Shown: positions 20,422 through 30,178 of the stretch, one piece after another | Layout: every line of letters starts with the position of its first letter | Numbering within the stretch: the first letter of the stretch is position 1 | Assembly: GCF_027570035.1 (NCBI RefSeq) | Contig: NZ_JAKMUU010000001.1 | Location: 496,001-560,000, forward strand | Length of the DNA: 64,000 bases | Direction: 5' to 3' | From: Corynebacterium curieae | GTDB taxonomy: Bacteria > Actinomycetota > Actinomycetes > Mycobacteriales > Mycobacteriaceae | Program-made: the position numbers and the translations under genes | The notes under the pieces: generated by a model | Seen by the model: only the letters and a program-made list of their open reading frames with translations | Databases searched by the model: none | What the model was told of the DNA's origin: nothing

Positions 20422-22479
20422 ATGGCGAACTCCGTTGAGATGCCCGAGCTGGGCGAATCCGTAACCGAAGGCACCATCACGCAGTGGCTCAAGTCCGTCG
20501 GCGATACCGTCGAGGTAGACGAGCCTTTGCTCGAGGTCTCCACCGACAAGGTCGACACCGAAATCCCCTCCCCCGTAGCTGGCACCATTATTGAAATTAA
20601 GGCTGATGAGGATGACACCATCGAGGTCGGCGAAGTCATCGCCATCATCGGTGACGAGGACGAGGCTGGCTCCGCATCCAACGACTCCTCCGCTGAAAAG
20701 GGCGAAGAGGAAGAAGCAGACACAAAGGAAGAGCCGAAGGGTGACTCTTCTAACGGTGGTTCCGGCGAGGCAGCCGATGTAGAAATGCCTGAACTCGGCG
20801 AGTCCGTCACCGAAGGCACCATCACCCAGTGGCTCAAGTCCGTCGGCGATACCGTCGAAGTAGACGAGCCACTCCTCGAGGTCTCCACCGACAAGGTCGA
20901 CACCGAAATTCCTTCCCCGGTAGCAGGCACCCTGGTAGAAATCCTCGCCGACGAGGACGACACCATCGAGGTCGGCGAAGTCATCGCCCGCATCGGCGAC
21001 GAAAACGCCACCGCATCCTCCTCCAACTCCAAGTCCGAAAACGAAGACAAGGAAGAAAAGAAGGAAGAACCAAAGACCGAAGAAAAGGAAGAGAAGAAGG
21101 ATGACTCTTCCAACGGTGGTTCCGGCGAGGCAGCCGATGTAGAAATGCCTGAACTCGGCGAGTCCGTCACCGAAGGCACCATCACCCAGTGGCTGAAGTC
21201 CGTCGGCGATACCGTCGAAGTAGACGAGCCACTCCTCGAGGTCTCCACCGACAAGGTCGACACCGAAATTCCTTCCCCGGTAGCAGGCACCCTGGTAGAA
21301 ATCCTCGCAGACGAGGACGACACCATCGAGGTCGGCGAAGTCATCGCCCGCATCGGCGACGAAAACGCCACCGCATCCTCCTCCAACTCCAAGTCCGAAA
21401 ACGAAGACAAGGAAGAAAAGAAGGAAGAACCAAAGACCGAAGAAAAGGAAGAGAAGAAGCCTGAGCCAAAGGCCGAGGAAAAGAAGGAAACCAAGCAGGA
21501 TTCCTCCTTGAACACCTCCGCCAAGGTCAATAATGGCGATAACGTTCCTTATGTCACCCCGCTGGTACGCAAGCTGGCAGATAAGCACGGCGTGGACCTC
21601 AATAACGTTGAGGGCACCGGCGTAGGCGGCCGCATCCGCAAGCAGGACGTGCTCGCGGCTGCTGGCGAGGGCGAGGCACCTGCCAAGTCTGGCGCACAGT
21701 CCGATAACTCCCCGCGTGCTCGTTGGTCCACCAAGTCCGTGGATCCGGCCAAGCAGGAGCTCATCGGCACCACTCAGAAGGTCAACCGCATCCGCGAAAT
21801 CACCGCCGCCAAGATGGTAGAGGCGCTGCAGATTTCCGCACAGCTTACCCACGTGCAGGAAGTCGACATGACCGCCATCTGGGATATGCGCAAGAAGAAT
21901 AAGCAGGCTTTCATCGACAAGCACGGTGCCAACCTGTCCTTCCTGCCATTCATCGTGAAGGCTACCGCTGAGGCTTTGGTCTCCCACCCGAACGTGAATG
22001 CTTCCTATAACCCAGAGACCAAGGAGATGACCTACCACTCGGATGTCAACATCGCTATCGCCGTTGACACTCCGAAGGGCCTGCTCACCCCGGTCATCCA
22101 CAAGGCACAGGACATGACCCTGCCGCAGATTGCTCAGCAGATTGCAGAGCTTGCTGATAAGGCCCGCAATAACAAGCTGAAGCCGAACGATCTCACCGGT
22201 GCTACTTTCACCGTGACCAACATCGGCTCCGAGGGCGCCATGCTCGATACCCCGATCTTGGTTCCGCCACAGGCCGGCATCCTGGGCACCGCGGCTATTG
22301 AGAAGCGCCCAGTCGTTGTCAACGAGAACGGCCAGGACGCCATCGCTATCCGCCAGATGTGCTACCTGCCATTCACCTACGACCACCAGGTGGTTGACGG
22401 TGCGGACGCAGGTCGCTTCATCACCACCATCAAGGACCGCCTGCAGACCGCTGACTTCCAGGCAGACCTCGAAGTCTAA
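20422..22479 (+). CDS. sucB: Dihydrolipoamide acyltransferase (E2) of the pyruvate/2-oxoglutarate dehydrogenase complexes
   Basis: 685-aa E2 with three lipoyl domains (about residues 2-78, 115-195, 235-315; each with the lipoylated Lys in STDKVDTE), acidic Glu/Lys/Ser linkers, a peripheral-subunit-binding domain (about 375-410, YVTPLVRKLADKHGVDL) and a catalytic domain (about 455-685) with the active-site segment DHQVVDGADAG. In C. glutamicum this E2 serves the mixed PDH/ODH supercomplex; gene names aceF and sucB are both used. Start ATG 20422 follows GAGGAG. Domains 2 and 3 are almost identical at DNA level. It precedes the gcv and lip genes, whose products make or share lipoyl groups, and a strong terminator follows. 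Confidence 0.95.
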   Translation: MANSVEMPELGESVTEGTITQWLKSVGDTVEVDEPLLEVSTDKVDTEIPSPVAGTIIEIKADEDDTIEVGEVIAIIGDEDEAGSASNDSSAEKGEEEEADTKEEPKGDSSNGGSGEAADVEMPELGESVTEGTITQWLKSVGDTVEVDEPLLEVSTDKVDTEIPSPVAGTLVEILADEDDTIEVGEVIARIGDENATASSSNSKSENEDKEEKKEEPKTEEKEEKKDDSSNGGSGEAADVEMPELGESVTEGTITQWLKSVGDTVEVDEPLLEVSTDKVDTEIPSPVAGTLVEILADEDDTIEVGEVIARIGDENATASSSNSKSENEDKEEKKEEPKTEEKEEKKPEPKAEEKKETKQDSSLNTSAKVNNGDNVPYVTPLVRKLADKHGVDLNNVEGTGVGGRIRKQDVLAAAGEGEAPAKSGAQSDNSPRARWSTKSVDPAKQELIGTTQKVNRIREITAAKMVEALQISAQLTHVQEVDMTAIWDMRKKNKQAFIDKHGANLSFLPFIVKATAEALVSHPNVNASYNPETKEMTYHSDVNIAIAVDTPKGLLTPVIHKAQDMTLPQIAQQIAELADKARNNKLKPNDLTGATFTVTNIGSEGAMLDTPILVPPQAGILGTAAIEKRPVVVNENGQDAIAIRQMCYLPFTYDHQVVDGADAGRFITTIKDRLQTADFQADLEV
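20752..21460 (+). repeat. Near-identical 360-bp tandem duplication inside sucB
   Basis: Bases 20742-21099 and 21102-21459 align at a 360-base offset with only three differences seen by eye (20751 T/C, 20835 C/G, 20949 C/A), all at synonymous third positions. The unit encodes one lipoyl domain plus its charged linker. The first lipoyl domain (from 20425) is clearly more diverged at synonymous sites. Confidence 0.9.
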
Positions 22480-22498
22480 AGGTTCTATCGCCGCTTAA

Positions 22499-22534
22499 AG
22501 CCTCCGAGCCCCACCGCGGGGCTCGGAGGCTTTT
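22499..22534 (+). terminator. Terminator of sucB
   Basis: A 14-bp perfect stem (AGCCTCCGAGCCCC, complement at 22518-22531) with a 5-base loop, followed by TTTT. Confidence 0.9.
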
Positions 22535-22720
22535 GCCATGTCTGGGGTGCCAAGTGGGGGTGATAAATGCATCATCGCCCGAACCATTCATCCCGTTTTA
22601 TTGGGGGCCTTGCACGGACCCTCACTCTAACCCCGTGGTGAGCGCAGTAGGCGCAATGTTAAGCAGTGATACGGCGCATAAAAGTCTCTAAAGGGGCATC
22701 GGTTCACCCATTGTTAAACA

Positions 22721-22726
22721 TATAAT
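22721..22726 (+). promoter_or_regulatory. Perfect -10 element before gcvP
   Basis: TATAAT at 22721-22726, 46 bases before the gcvP ATG. The -35 is weak (ATCGGT at 22698-22703 at 17-base spacing). The stretch 22535-22720 shows no gene and no glycine-riboswitch sequence. Confidence 0.5.
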
Positions 22727-22771
22727 TGGGGCGGTTACAGCCATTGTCCCCCACTAAGGAGTCTCACTGAC

Positions 22772-25609
22772 ATGGAATTCATCTCCCGCCACCTAGGGCC
22801 GGATTCTGCGGAGCAGGCCACCATGCTTGCGACGGTAGGCTACAACAGCGTGGACGCGCTGGTCGATGCCGCGCTTCCTCCCCAGATCCGCGCCGCTGAA
22901 CCCCCTCAGCTGCCAGTAGCCCTTTCGGAGGATGAAGCACAGGCTAAATTGCGGGAGTACGCCAACCAGAACACGGTTCTGAAGTCCTTTTATGGGCAAG
23001 GCTTTTCTGACACCCTTACTCCGGCTGTCATCCGCCGCGGGCTGCTGGAGGACGCGGGATGGTATACCGCCTATACCCCGTATCAGCCAGAGATTTCCCA
23101 GGGGCGTCTAGAAGCGCTGTTGAATTTCCAGACCATGGTTGAATCCCTGACTGGACTGCCCATCGCCAACGCGTCCTTGCTGGACGAGGCCTCGGCCACC
23201 GCCGAAGCCGTGGGGCTTATGTCCCGCGCGGTAAAAAAGGGCCGCCGCGTGGTGCTGGATTCTCGCCTGCACCCGCAGGTGCTTACCGTTGCGGCGGAGC
23301 GCGCCCGCGCCATTGACCTCGAGGTGGAAATCGTCGACCTGCGCGAAGGCCTCGTTGGCGAGGATCTTATTGGTGCGGTCATTGCCTATACCGGTACCGA
23401 GGGCGATATCTTTGATCCCTCCACCATCATCGAGGAGCTACACACCCGTGGCGCACTGGCTACCGTGGCCACCGACCCGCTTTCGCTGCTCCTGCTGGAG
23501 GCACCTGGCTCGCTGGGCGCCGATATCGTGCTCGGTTCCTCCCAGCGCTTCGGAGTCCCGCTCTTCTTCGGCGGACCGCACGCTGCCTACATGGCGGTCA
23601 CGGACAAGCTCAAGCGCAAGATGCCGGGCCGCATCGTAGGCGTGTCCAAGGACGCGGATGGTCGCCCCGCTTACCGCCTGGCACTGCAGACCCGCGAGCA
23701 GCACATTCGCCGCGAACGCGCCACCTCCAATATCTGTACCGCGCAAGCACTACTGGCCAACGTCGCCTCCATGTACGCTGTCTACCACGGCCCGCAAGGC
23801 CTCAAGGCCATTGCCCAGCGCGTTCACGCGCTCGCTTCCTCCTTTGCGCAGTCCGTCAAGGATGCCGGAAAGCAACTAGTGTCCGAGGACTTCTTCGACA
23901 CCGTTACCGTCTCCGGCGTCGACGCCGCCACCATCAAGGCCGACCTCCAGAAGGAGGGCTACCTCGTGCGCACCATCGGCGAAGACAAGGTATCGGTATC
24001 CTTTGGCGAATCGGCGACCAAGGGGGACGTCACCAAGCTTGCCCAGGCCTTCGGCGCCGAAGCGGCTGAGGCTGATTTCGCCCTGCCGGAGAACCTGCTG
24101 CGCAGCGAGGAGCCGCTTCAGCACGAGATCTTCAACCGCATCCACTCTGAGACCCAGATGCTGCGCTACCTGCGCAAGCTGGCCGATAAGGACTTAGCGC
24201 TCGACCGCACCATGATCCCGCTGGGCTCTTGCACGATGAAGCTTAATCCCACCGCAGCCATGGAGCCCATTTCCTGGCCGGAGTTTGCAGGCATCCACCC
24301 CTACGCACCAGAGGAGACTACCGCCGGCTGGCGCGCATTGGTTGAAGAGATTGAAGGCTGGCTGGCCGAGGTTACCGGCTACGCTAAGGTCTCCATCCAG
24401 CCCAATGCCGGTTCCCAGGGCGAGCTGGCCGGCCTGTTGGCCATCCGCCGCTACCACGTAGCCAATGGTGATAACGAGCGCGATGTGGTGCTCATTCCGG
24501 CCTCCGCACACGGTACAAATGCGGCCTCGGCTACGCTGGCTAATCTGCGCGTTGTCGTGGTGAAGACCGCCGAGGATGGCTCTATCGACCTAGCGGATTT
24601 GGATGAGAAGATTGCCAAGCACGGCAACCACATCGCCGGCATTATGGTGACCTACCCGTCCACCCACGGCGTCTTTGACCCGGAGGTCCGCGATGTGTGC
24701 GATAAGGTCCACGCGGTAGGAGGCCAGGTCTATATCGACGGCGCGAATATGAACGCGCTGACCGGCTGGGCCCGCCCGGGCCAGTTCGGCGGCGATGTCT
24801 CCCACCTTAACCTGCACAAGACCTTTACCATTCCACACGGCGGTGGCGGCCCAGGCGTTGGCCCAGTCGCAGTGGCCGAGCACCTCATCCCCTTCCTGCC
24901 CACCAACGCCGCGGATCCGCGGCTGGATGCCACCACCGCTACCCCGGTAGGTCAGGGCGTGCCGATTACCAATACCGAATACGGTTCGGCCGGCGTGCTG
25001 CCTATTTCCTGGGCTTACTTGGCCATGACCGGGACACAGGGCCTGGCTCAAGCCTCCGCCCATGCCATTTTGGGTGCGAACTACCTAGCTAAGTCCCTGC
25101 AGGATTCTTTCCCTGTGCTCTACACCGGCAACGCTGGCTTGGTCGCGCACGAATGCATCCTGGATCTGCGCGCGCTTACCGACGCCTCCGGGGTCACCGC
25201 CGCGGACGTAGCCAAGCGCCTCGTAGACTTTGGCTTCCACGCCCCGACCCTGGCCTTCCCTGTGGCCGGCACCCTCATGGTGGAGCCCACCGAATCCGAA
25301 GACCTAGGCGAGCTAGATCGCTTCATCGAGGCTATGCGCACCATCCGCGCCGAGATCCAAGAGATCATCGATGGCGAGGTCTCCTATGAGGGCTCCGTTA
25401 TCCACCATGCTCCATTTACCGCGGAGTCCGTCGGTGCCGATACGTGGGACTTTTCCTTCAGCCGTGAAAAGGCCGCTTGGCCGGTGAAATCCCTGCGCCA
25501 CAACTATAAGTACTTCCCGCCGGTGCGCCGCATCGACGAGGCCTACGGCGATCGCAACTTAGTCTGTAGCTGCCCGCCGCCAGAAGCATTCGATATCGAA
25601 GAATCCTAA
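22772..25609 (+). CDS. gcvP: Glycine dehydrogenase (decarboxylating), P-protein
   Basis: 945-aa PLP enzyme of the glycine cleavage system; it decarboxylates glycine and loads the aminomethyl group on the lipoyl arm of GcvH. It is the single-chain form with two homologous halves. The Schiff-base Lys is in HLNLHKTFTIPHGGGGPGVG (about residue 683), and the second half opens with LDRTMIPLGSCTMKLNPT. ATG 22772 follows AAGGAG. gcvT starts nine bases after its stop, so gcvP-gcvT-gcvH-lipB(-lipA) reads as an operon. Confidence 0.97.
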   Translation: MEFISRHLGPDSAEQATMLATVGYNSVDALVDAALPPQIRAAEPPQLPVALSEDEAQAKLREYANQNTVLKSFYGQGFSDTLTPAVIRRGLLEDAGWYTAYTPYQPEISQGRLEALLNFQTMVESLTGLPIANASLLDEASATAEAVGLMSRAVKKGRRVVLDSRLHPQVLTVAAERARAIDLEVEIVDLREGLVGEDLIGAVIAYTGTEGDIFDPSTIIEELHTRGALATVATDPLSLLLLEAPGSLGADIVLGSSQRFGVPLFFGGPHAAYMAVTDKLKRKMPGRIVGVSKDADGRPAYRLALQTREQHIRRERATSNICTAQALLANVASMYAVYHGPQGLKAIAQRVHALASSFAQSVKDAGKQLVSEDFFDTVTVSGVDAATIKADLQKEGYLVRTIGEDKVSVSFGESATKGDVTKLAQAFGAEAAEADFALPENLLRSEEPLQHEIFNRIHSETQMLRYLRKLADKDLALDRTMIPLGSCTMKLNPTAAMEPISWPEFAGIHPYAPEETTAGWRALVEEIEGWLAEVTGYAKVSIQPNAGSQGELAGLLAIRRYHVANGDNERDVVLIPASAHGTNAASATLANLRVVVVKTAEDGSIDLADLDEKIAKHGNHIAGIMVTYPSTHGVFDPEVRDVCDKVHAVGGQVYIDGANMNALTGWARPGQFGGDVSHLNLHKTFTIPHGGGGPGVGPVAVAEHLIPFLPTNAADPRLDATTATPVGQGVPITNTEYGSAGVLPISWAYLAMTGTQGLAQASAHAILGANYLAKSLQDSFPVLYTGNAGLVAHECILDLRALTDASGVTAADVAKRLVDFGFHAPTLAFPVAGTLMVEPTESEDLGELDRFIEAMRTIRAEIQEIIDGEVSYEGSVIHHAPFTAESVGADTWDFSFSREKAAWPVKSLRHNYKYFPPVRRIDEAYGDRNLVCSCPPPEAFDIEES

Positions 25610-25618
25610 GGAGTAACC

Positions 25619-26731
25619 ATGTCTGAGCTTCTTACCTCCCCGCTTCATGCCGAACATGAGAAACTCGGCGCGACCTTCACGGCCTTCGGCCCGTGGAATA
25701 TGCCGCTGAAGTACCACAACGAGTTGGACGAGCACCGCGCGGTACGCAATACCGCCGGCTTATTTGACCTTTCCCACATGGGCGAAATCTGGGTCAACGG
25801 CGCCGACGCCGGCAAGTTCTTGTCCTATGCCTTCATCTCCAACTTTGAGCCACTCAAGGTGGGCAAGGCCAAATACTCCATGATTGCCGCAGAAGACGGC
25901 GGCATCATCGATGACCTGATTACCTACCGCTTTGAGGAGGATAAGTTCCTCGTCGTGCCGAATGCTGGCAATGCCGATACCGTGTGGGACGAGCTCAATA
26001 AGCGCGCTGAGGGCTTCGATGTTTCCCTGAAGAACGAATCCCGCGACGTCGCAATGATCGCTGTCCAGGGTCCTAAGGCCGCAGAAATCCTCGTGCCGCT
26101 GGTAGAGGATAATAAGCAAGATGAGGTATTTCACCTCGGCTACTACGCCGCCACCATGGGCAAGGTAGCGCGCACCTTTGCCATCATCGCGCGCACCGGC
26201 TACACCGGCGAGGATGGCTTCGAGCTCATCGTGTATAACTCCGATGCCCCACAGCTGTGGGAGGAATTGCTCAAGGCCGGTGAGGAATATGACATCAAGC
26301 CGTGTGGCCTGGCCGCCCGCGATTCCTTGCGCCTTGAGGCCGGCATGCCGCTGTATGGCAACGAGCTCTCTCGCGATATCACCCCAGTAGAGGCGGGCAT
26401 GGCCCGTGCCTTTGCCAAGAAGGAAGCTGATTTTGTTGGCTCCGAGGTCATCCGCCAGCGCGCCGCAGACGGCCCGCAGGTGGCGATCACCGGCCTGATC
26501 TCCGCGCAGCGCCGCGCCGCGCGCGCCGGAGCCGAAGTTTTCGCCGGAGACAAGAAGGTAGGCACCGTTACCTCCGGCCAGCCCTCCCCCACCTTGGGCC
26601 ACCCAGTAGCCATCACCATGCTGGATACCAGCGCCGAGCTGGAGCCCGGAACCGAAGTCGAGGTAGACATTCGCGGCAAGCGCTATCCTTTTGAGGTAAC
26701 CGCGTTGCCGTTCTACAAGCGCGATAAATAA
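25619..26731 (+). CDS. gcvT: Aminomethyltransferase, glycine cleavage T-protein
   Basis: 370-aa tetrahydrofolate-dependent enzyme releasing ammonia and 5,10-methylene-THF from the aminomethyl-lipoyl GcvH. Family marks: HRAVRNTAGLFDLSHMGEI with the conserved Asp/Met, ARTGYTGEDGFELIV, and CGLAARDSLRLEAGMPLYGN near residue 225. The length is standard. Ribosome site AAGGAG lies at the end of gcvP; gcvH begins 36 bases downstream. Confidence 0.97.
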   Translation: MSELLTSPLHAEHEKLGATFTAFGPWNMPLKYHNELDEHRAVRNTAGLFDLSHMGEIWVNGADAGKFLSYAFISNFEPLKVGKAKYSMIAAEDGGIIDDLITYRFEEDKFLVVPNAGNADTVWDELNKRAEGFDVSLKNESRDVAMIAVQGPKAAEILVPLVEDNKQDEVFHLGYYAATMGKVARTFAIIARTGYTGEDGFELIVYNSDAPQLWEELLKAGEEYDIKPCGLAARDSLRLEAGMPLYGNELSRDITPVEAGMARAFAKKEADFVGSEVIRQRAADGPQVAITGLISAQRRAARAGAEVFAGDKKVGTVTSGQPSPTLGHPVAITMLDTSAELEPGTEVEVDIRGKRYPFEVTALPFYKRDK

Positions 26732-26767
26732 GCATCTTCTCAAACAGCCCGAAAGGACTACATCACC

Positions 26768-27160
26768 ATGGCCACCCTTCCACAAGATTTCTCCTACTCC
26801 GAAGACCACGAGTGGGTCAACGCTGCCGCTGACGCCGTTGCGGGCGCTACCGTGCGCATCGGCATTACCTCCGTGGCGGCAGACCGCCTCGGTGAGGTCG
26901 TCTTCGCCGAACTGCCGGAGGTAGGCGATACCGTCACCGCCGGCGAGTCCTGCGGCGAGGTCGAATCCACCAAGTCCGTCTCTGACCTCTACTCCCCTGT
27001 TACCGGCACCGTAAAGACCGTGAACGAGGCCGTGCACGATGACTACGCCGTCATCAACAACGATCCATTCGGTGAGGGCTGGCTCTTCGAGGTCGAGGTG
27101 GATGAGGCCGGCGAGCTCATGGATGCCGCCGCCTACGCATCCGCCAACGGCCTAGACTAA
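26768..27160 (+). CDS. gcvH: Glycine cleavage H-protein (lipoyl carrier)
   Basis: 130-aa lipoyl-domain protein that shuttles the aminomethyl group between P-, T- and L-proteins. The lipoylated Lys is in EVESTKSVSDLYSPVTG (about residue 64); the N-terminus FSYSEDHEWVN is typical. Its lipoyl group would come from LipB/LipA encoded directly downstream. Ribosome site GAAAGGAC. Confidence 0.97.
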   Translation: MATLPQDFSYSEDHEWVNAAADAVAGATVRIGITSVAADRLGEVVFAELPEVGDTVTAGESCGEVESTKSVSDLYSPVTGTVKTVNEAVHDDYAVINNDPFGEGWLFEVEVDEAGELMDAAAYASANGLD

Positions 27161-27238
27161 TTCGACCCACGCGGGAGGGTGTGCCATGCGCATCCTCCCG
27201 CTTTGCTTTGCCCACCGCACCAGAGGAAACTTTTGGCT

Positions 27239-28048
27239 ATGACTGCACCACGCGATCCTTTCTTTCCCGCCGAGCGCTCCATTCGCGCTTCCGATAAGCC
27301 ACTAGAGGTCCGGTTCCTGGGCCGGATGGACTATCAGGAGGCGTGGGATTACCAGGCCGAGGTCGCGGCCGCGCGTGCCAAGGGCGAGCAGGGCGATGTC
27401 GTGCTGGTAGTAGAGCACCCGAATATTTATACCGCCGGCAAGCGCACCCAGCCGGAGGATATGCCCGATAACGGCCTGCCCGTTGTCACCGTGGACCGCG
27501 GTGGGCGCATCACCTGGCACGGCGAGGGCCAGCTGGTCATCTATCCCATCATCAAGCTGGCTGAGCCTGTCGACGTCGTTGACTATGTCCGCCGCCTCGA
27601 AGAGGCCACCATCCAGACCGTGCGACAGATGGGGGTGACCACTGCCGGGCGCATCGATGGCCGCTCGGGCGTTTGGGTCCCTTCCACCACCGAAGCCAAG
27701 GATCCGGCTGCCCCGAAGCGCGACCGCAAGATCGCCGCGCTAGGCATCCGCATCACTCGCGGGGTCACCATGCATGGGTTGGCGCTCAATTGCTGCAATA
27801 CGCTGGAATACTACGACCACATCGTGGCGTGCGGCATCGATGACGCCGACGTCACCACGCTGTCCCTAGAACTCGGCCGCAAGGTCACCCTCGAAGACGC
27901 CACCCAACCGCTCTTGCAGGCGCTGGACGACGCCCTCTCGGGCCGCCTCATCGTCGCCGACCACACCTTCGGCTCAGCCCCGGATCCCACGAAGCTGGCG
28001 AATGAAAGGGCACGGGAGAGGCGTCGGCAAGCGCGGCAAAAGCCCTAG
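27239..28048 (+). CDS. lipB: Octanoyltransferase LipB
   Basis: 269-aa enzyme moving octanoate from acyl carrier protein to lipoyl domains. Motifs: [17 protein letters not shown], the Lys in [21 protein letters not shown] (read as two parts) and the catalytic Cys in [12 protein letters not shown]. The ATG at 27239 (MTAPRDPFF) was chosen over one 20 codons earlier because AGAGGAAAC sits correctly before it. The C-terminus carries a charged Arg-rich tail. lipA follows after 94 bases. Confidence 0.95.
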   Translation: MTAPRDPFFPAERSIRASDKPLEVRFLGRMDYQEAWDYQAEVAAARAKGEQGDVVLVVEHPNIYTAGKRTQPEDMPDNGLPVVTVDRGGRITWHGEGQLVIYPIIKLAEPVDVVDYVRRLEEATIQTVRQMGVTTAGRIDGRSGVWVPSTTEAKDPAAPKRDRKIAALGIRITRGVTMHGLALNCCNTLEYYDHIVACGIDDADVTTLSLELGRKVTLEDATQPLLQALDDALSGRLIVADHTFGSAPDPTKLANERARERRRQARQKP

Positions 28049-28142
28049 TTCGGGGCTGGCGCGGAATAGGATGTGACCGCGGTGACTTATACCAAGCAGA
28101 GCTATTAGCCATCACCACCATCAACCGATAAAGTGAGTTTTT

Positions 28143-29234
28143 GTGACTGTTAAGCCCGAAGGACGCAAGATGCTCCGCATTGAAAAGAAAAATGCGGAGT
28201 CACCCATCGAACAAAAGCCACGCTGGATCCGCAACCAGGTCCGCACCGGCCCCGGCTACGAAGATATGAAGTCCCGCGTGGCCGGCGCTTCCCTCCACAC
28301 CGTGTGCCAAGAGGCAGGCTGCCCGAATATCCACGAGTGCTGGGAATCCCGCGAGGCAACGTTCCTCATCGGTGGCGATAAGTGCACCCGCCGCTGCGAC
28401 TTCTGCGATATTGCCACCGGCAAGCCGGAGGAACTAGACCGCGACGAACCGCGCCGCGTGGCCGAAAACATCCGGGAAATGGACCTTAACTACACCACCA
28501 TTACCGGCGTTACCCGCGATGACCTCCCGGATGAGGGCGCATGGCTCTACGCCGAGGTCGTGCGCAAGATTCACGAGCTTAACCCGCATACCGGCGTAGA
28601 AAACCTCACCCCGGATTTCTCCGGCAAGCCGGACCTGCTCGAGGAGGTCTTCGAGGCTAAGCCGGAGGTCTTCGCCCACAACCTGGAGACCGTGCCGCGC
28701 ATCTTCAAGCGCATCCGCCCCGCCTTCCGCTATGAGCGCTCCTTGGACGTTATTCGCCAGGCTCATGACTATGGTCTTATCACCAAGTCCAACCTGATCT
28801 TGGGCATGGGCGAGACCGAGGACGAGGTCGAAGAAGCACTGCGTGACCTGCGTTCTGCTGGCTGCGATATCATCACCATCACCCAGTACCTGCGCCCCGG
28901 CCCGCGCTTCCACCCGATCGAACGCTGGGTACGCCCAGAGGAATTCGTGGCCCACTCCAAGCTGGCTAAGGAGCTCGGTTTCGGCGGTGTCATGTCTGGT
29001 CCGCTGGTGCGCTCGTCTTACCGCGCCGGCCGGCTCTACGTGCAGGCCATGGAAAAGCGCGGCTTTGAGCTGCCGGAAAACCTCAAGCACCTAGCCGAGA
29101 CCTCCCAGGGCGCCACCGCCCAAGAGGCCTCTACTCTGCTGGAGAAGTACGGCCCATCGAAGGAGACCCCCGTGACCACCCGCATGGCCAAGGCCCCGGC
29201 AAATTCCAATTCGGCGGCGGCCACCATCCGCTAA
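28143..29234 (+). CDS. lipA: Lipoyl synthase LipA
   Basis: 363-aa radical SAM enzyme inserting two sulfurs into octanoyl groups on SucB and GcvH. Both clusters are visible: the auxiliary cluster Cys in [12 protein letters not shown] and the radical [13 protein letters not shown]. The GTG start at 28143 has an AGTGAG-like site five bases upstream. A C-terminal Ala/Thr-rich tail of about 30 residues goes beyond the usual core. It ends the lipoate block and is followed by a hairpin. Confidence 0.97.
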   Translation: MTVKPEGRKMLRIEKKNAESPIEQKPRWIRNQVRTGPGYEDMKSRVAGASLHTVCQEAGCPNIHECWESREATFLIGGDKCTRRCDFCDIATGKPEELDRDEPRRVAENIREMDLNYTTITGVTRDDLPDEGAWLYAEVVRKIHELNPHTGVENLTPDFSGKPDLLEEVFEAKPEVFAHNLETVPRIFKRIRPAFRYERSLDVIRQAHDYGLITKSNLILGMGETEDEVEEALRDLRSAGCDIITITQYLRPGPRFHPIERWVRPEEFVAHSKLAKELGFGGVMSGPLVRSSYRAGRLYVQAMEKRGFELPENLKHLAETSQGATAQEASTLLEKYGPSKETPVTTRMAKAPANSNSAAATIR

Positions 29235-29249
29235 ACCGAACGTTTTCAT

Positions 29250-29282
29250 AACGGCCTGCGCTTTGCGCGTGGGCCGTTTTAA
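29250..29282 (+). terminator. Terminator after lipA
   Basis: AACGGCC/GGCCGTT outer stem (29250-29256 and 29272-29278) with an inner CGC/GCG pair, then TTTT. Confidence 0.75.
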
Positions 29283-29315
29283 CATTTATGCCCGTTGACC
29301 TTTAAAGTAGGAGCC

Positions 29316-30101
29316 ATGGCGAAAGATGACAAGGCAGCACTAAAGGCTGCAAAGAAGCAAGAACGCGCGGCCAAGCGCCAGCAGCGTAAGCAAACTTGGT
29401 CCCAAATGTGGCAAGCATTCAACATACAGCGCAAGCAGGATAAAGCGCTTATCCCGATCATGCTGGGTGCCTTCCTGGGAATGGGCTTGCTCTTCTTCCT
29501 CATTGGCCTGCTTTTTGGCGGCGAATGGTTCATGCTCATCCTCGGCTTGGGCATTGGCGCGCTGCTCGCCATGTTCCTATTTACCCGCCGCCTTGAGCGC
29601 GATATGTACAAGCGGGTGGAAGACCAGCCGGGTGCTGCCGGCTGGGCGCTGGAGCAGCAGCTGCGCAATACCGTGGGCATCGTGTGGTCCGTAAAGACCG
29701 GTGTGGCCGCCACTCGCCAGCAGGATCTTATCCACCGCGTCATCGGCAACGCCGGCGTCATCTTCGTTTGTGAGGGCAATAAGAACCGCCTACGTCCCAC
29801 CCTCAACCAGCTCAAAAAGCGCGTGGACAAGATCGCCGGTGGCGTTCCTGTCTACGAGATTTTCGTAGGCAACGGTGAGGACGAGGTTCCTGTTTCCAAG
29901 CTGCGCAATAAGGTCATGAAGCTTCCGCGCAACTACAATAAAAATGAAACCTATGAAAACATCCGCCGCATCGAGGCCATGGATTCCATGCCGGGTACTA
30001 CCCCAGGTATGCCCAAGGGCCCGGTTCCCCACCAGGCGCAGAACATGGCCGGCATGAACCGCCGCATGCGCCGCGCCCAGCAGCGCAAGAAGAATAAATA
30101 G
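29316..30101 (+). CDS. DUF4191 membrane protein
   Basis: 261-aa protein of unknown function, conserved in Actinobacteria beside lipA. A Lys/Ala-rich N-terminus (AKDDKAALKAAKKQERAAKR) precedes two close TM helices (about residues 48-95, MLGAFLGMGLLFFLIGLLFG and the next stretch). A cytosolic domain of about 150 residues contains GNAGVIFVCEGNKNRLRPTL. The C-terminus is Met/Gly/Arg-rich. ATG 29316 is preferred over one seven codons upstream. A strong terminator follows. No function is assigned. Confidence 0.85.
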   Translation: MAKDDKAALKAAKKQERAAKRQQRKQTWSQMWQAFNIQRKQDKALIPIMLGAFLGMGLLFFLIGLLFGGEWFMLILGLGIGALLAMFLFTRRLERDMYKRVEDQPGAAGWALEQQLRNTVGIVWSVKTGVAATRQQDLIHRVIGNAGVIFVCEGNKNRLRPTLNQLKKRVDKIAGGVPVYEIFVGNGEDEVPVSKLRNKVMKLPRNYNKNETYENIRRIEAMDSMPGTTPGMPKGPVPHQAQNMAGMNRRMRRAQQRKKNK

Positions 30102-30113
30102 GCGCCTAGAGCT

Positions 30114-30157
30114 AATCCCTGCCGCACTTCGGACGATGTGCGGCAGGGATTTTCTTT
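30114..30157 (+). terminator. Terminator after the DUF4191 gene
   Basis: A 14-bp perfect stem (AATCCCTGCCGCAC, complement 30138-30151) with a 10-base loop and a TTCTTTT tail. Confidence 0.88.
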
Positions 30158-30178
30158 TGCTCTAACTACGCCGACGAA

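Noticed and set aside
20413..22386. 657-codon and 419-codon minus-strand open frames opposite sucB
   Set aside because: They arise from the repetitive, biased codons of the lipoyl repeats on the other strand; the protein sequences are low-complexity mirrors.
22535..22771. Glycine riboswitch before gcvP
   Set aside because: No GGGAGAG/ACCGAAGGGGCAA-type motifs are found; only a promoter-like TATAAT and a short leader.
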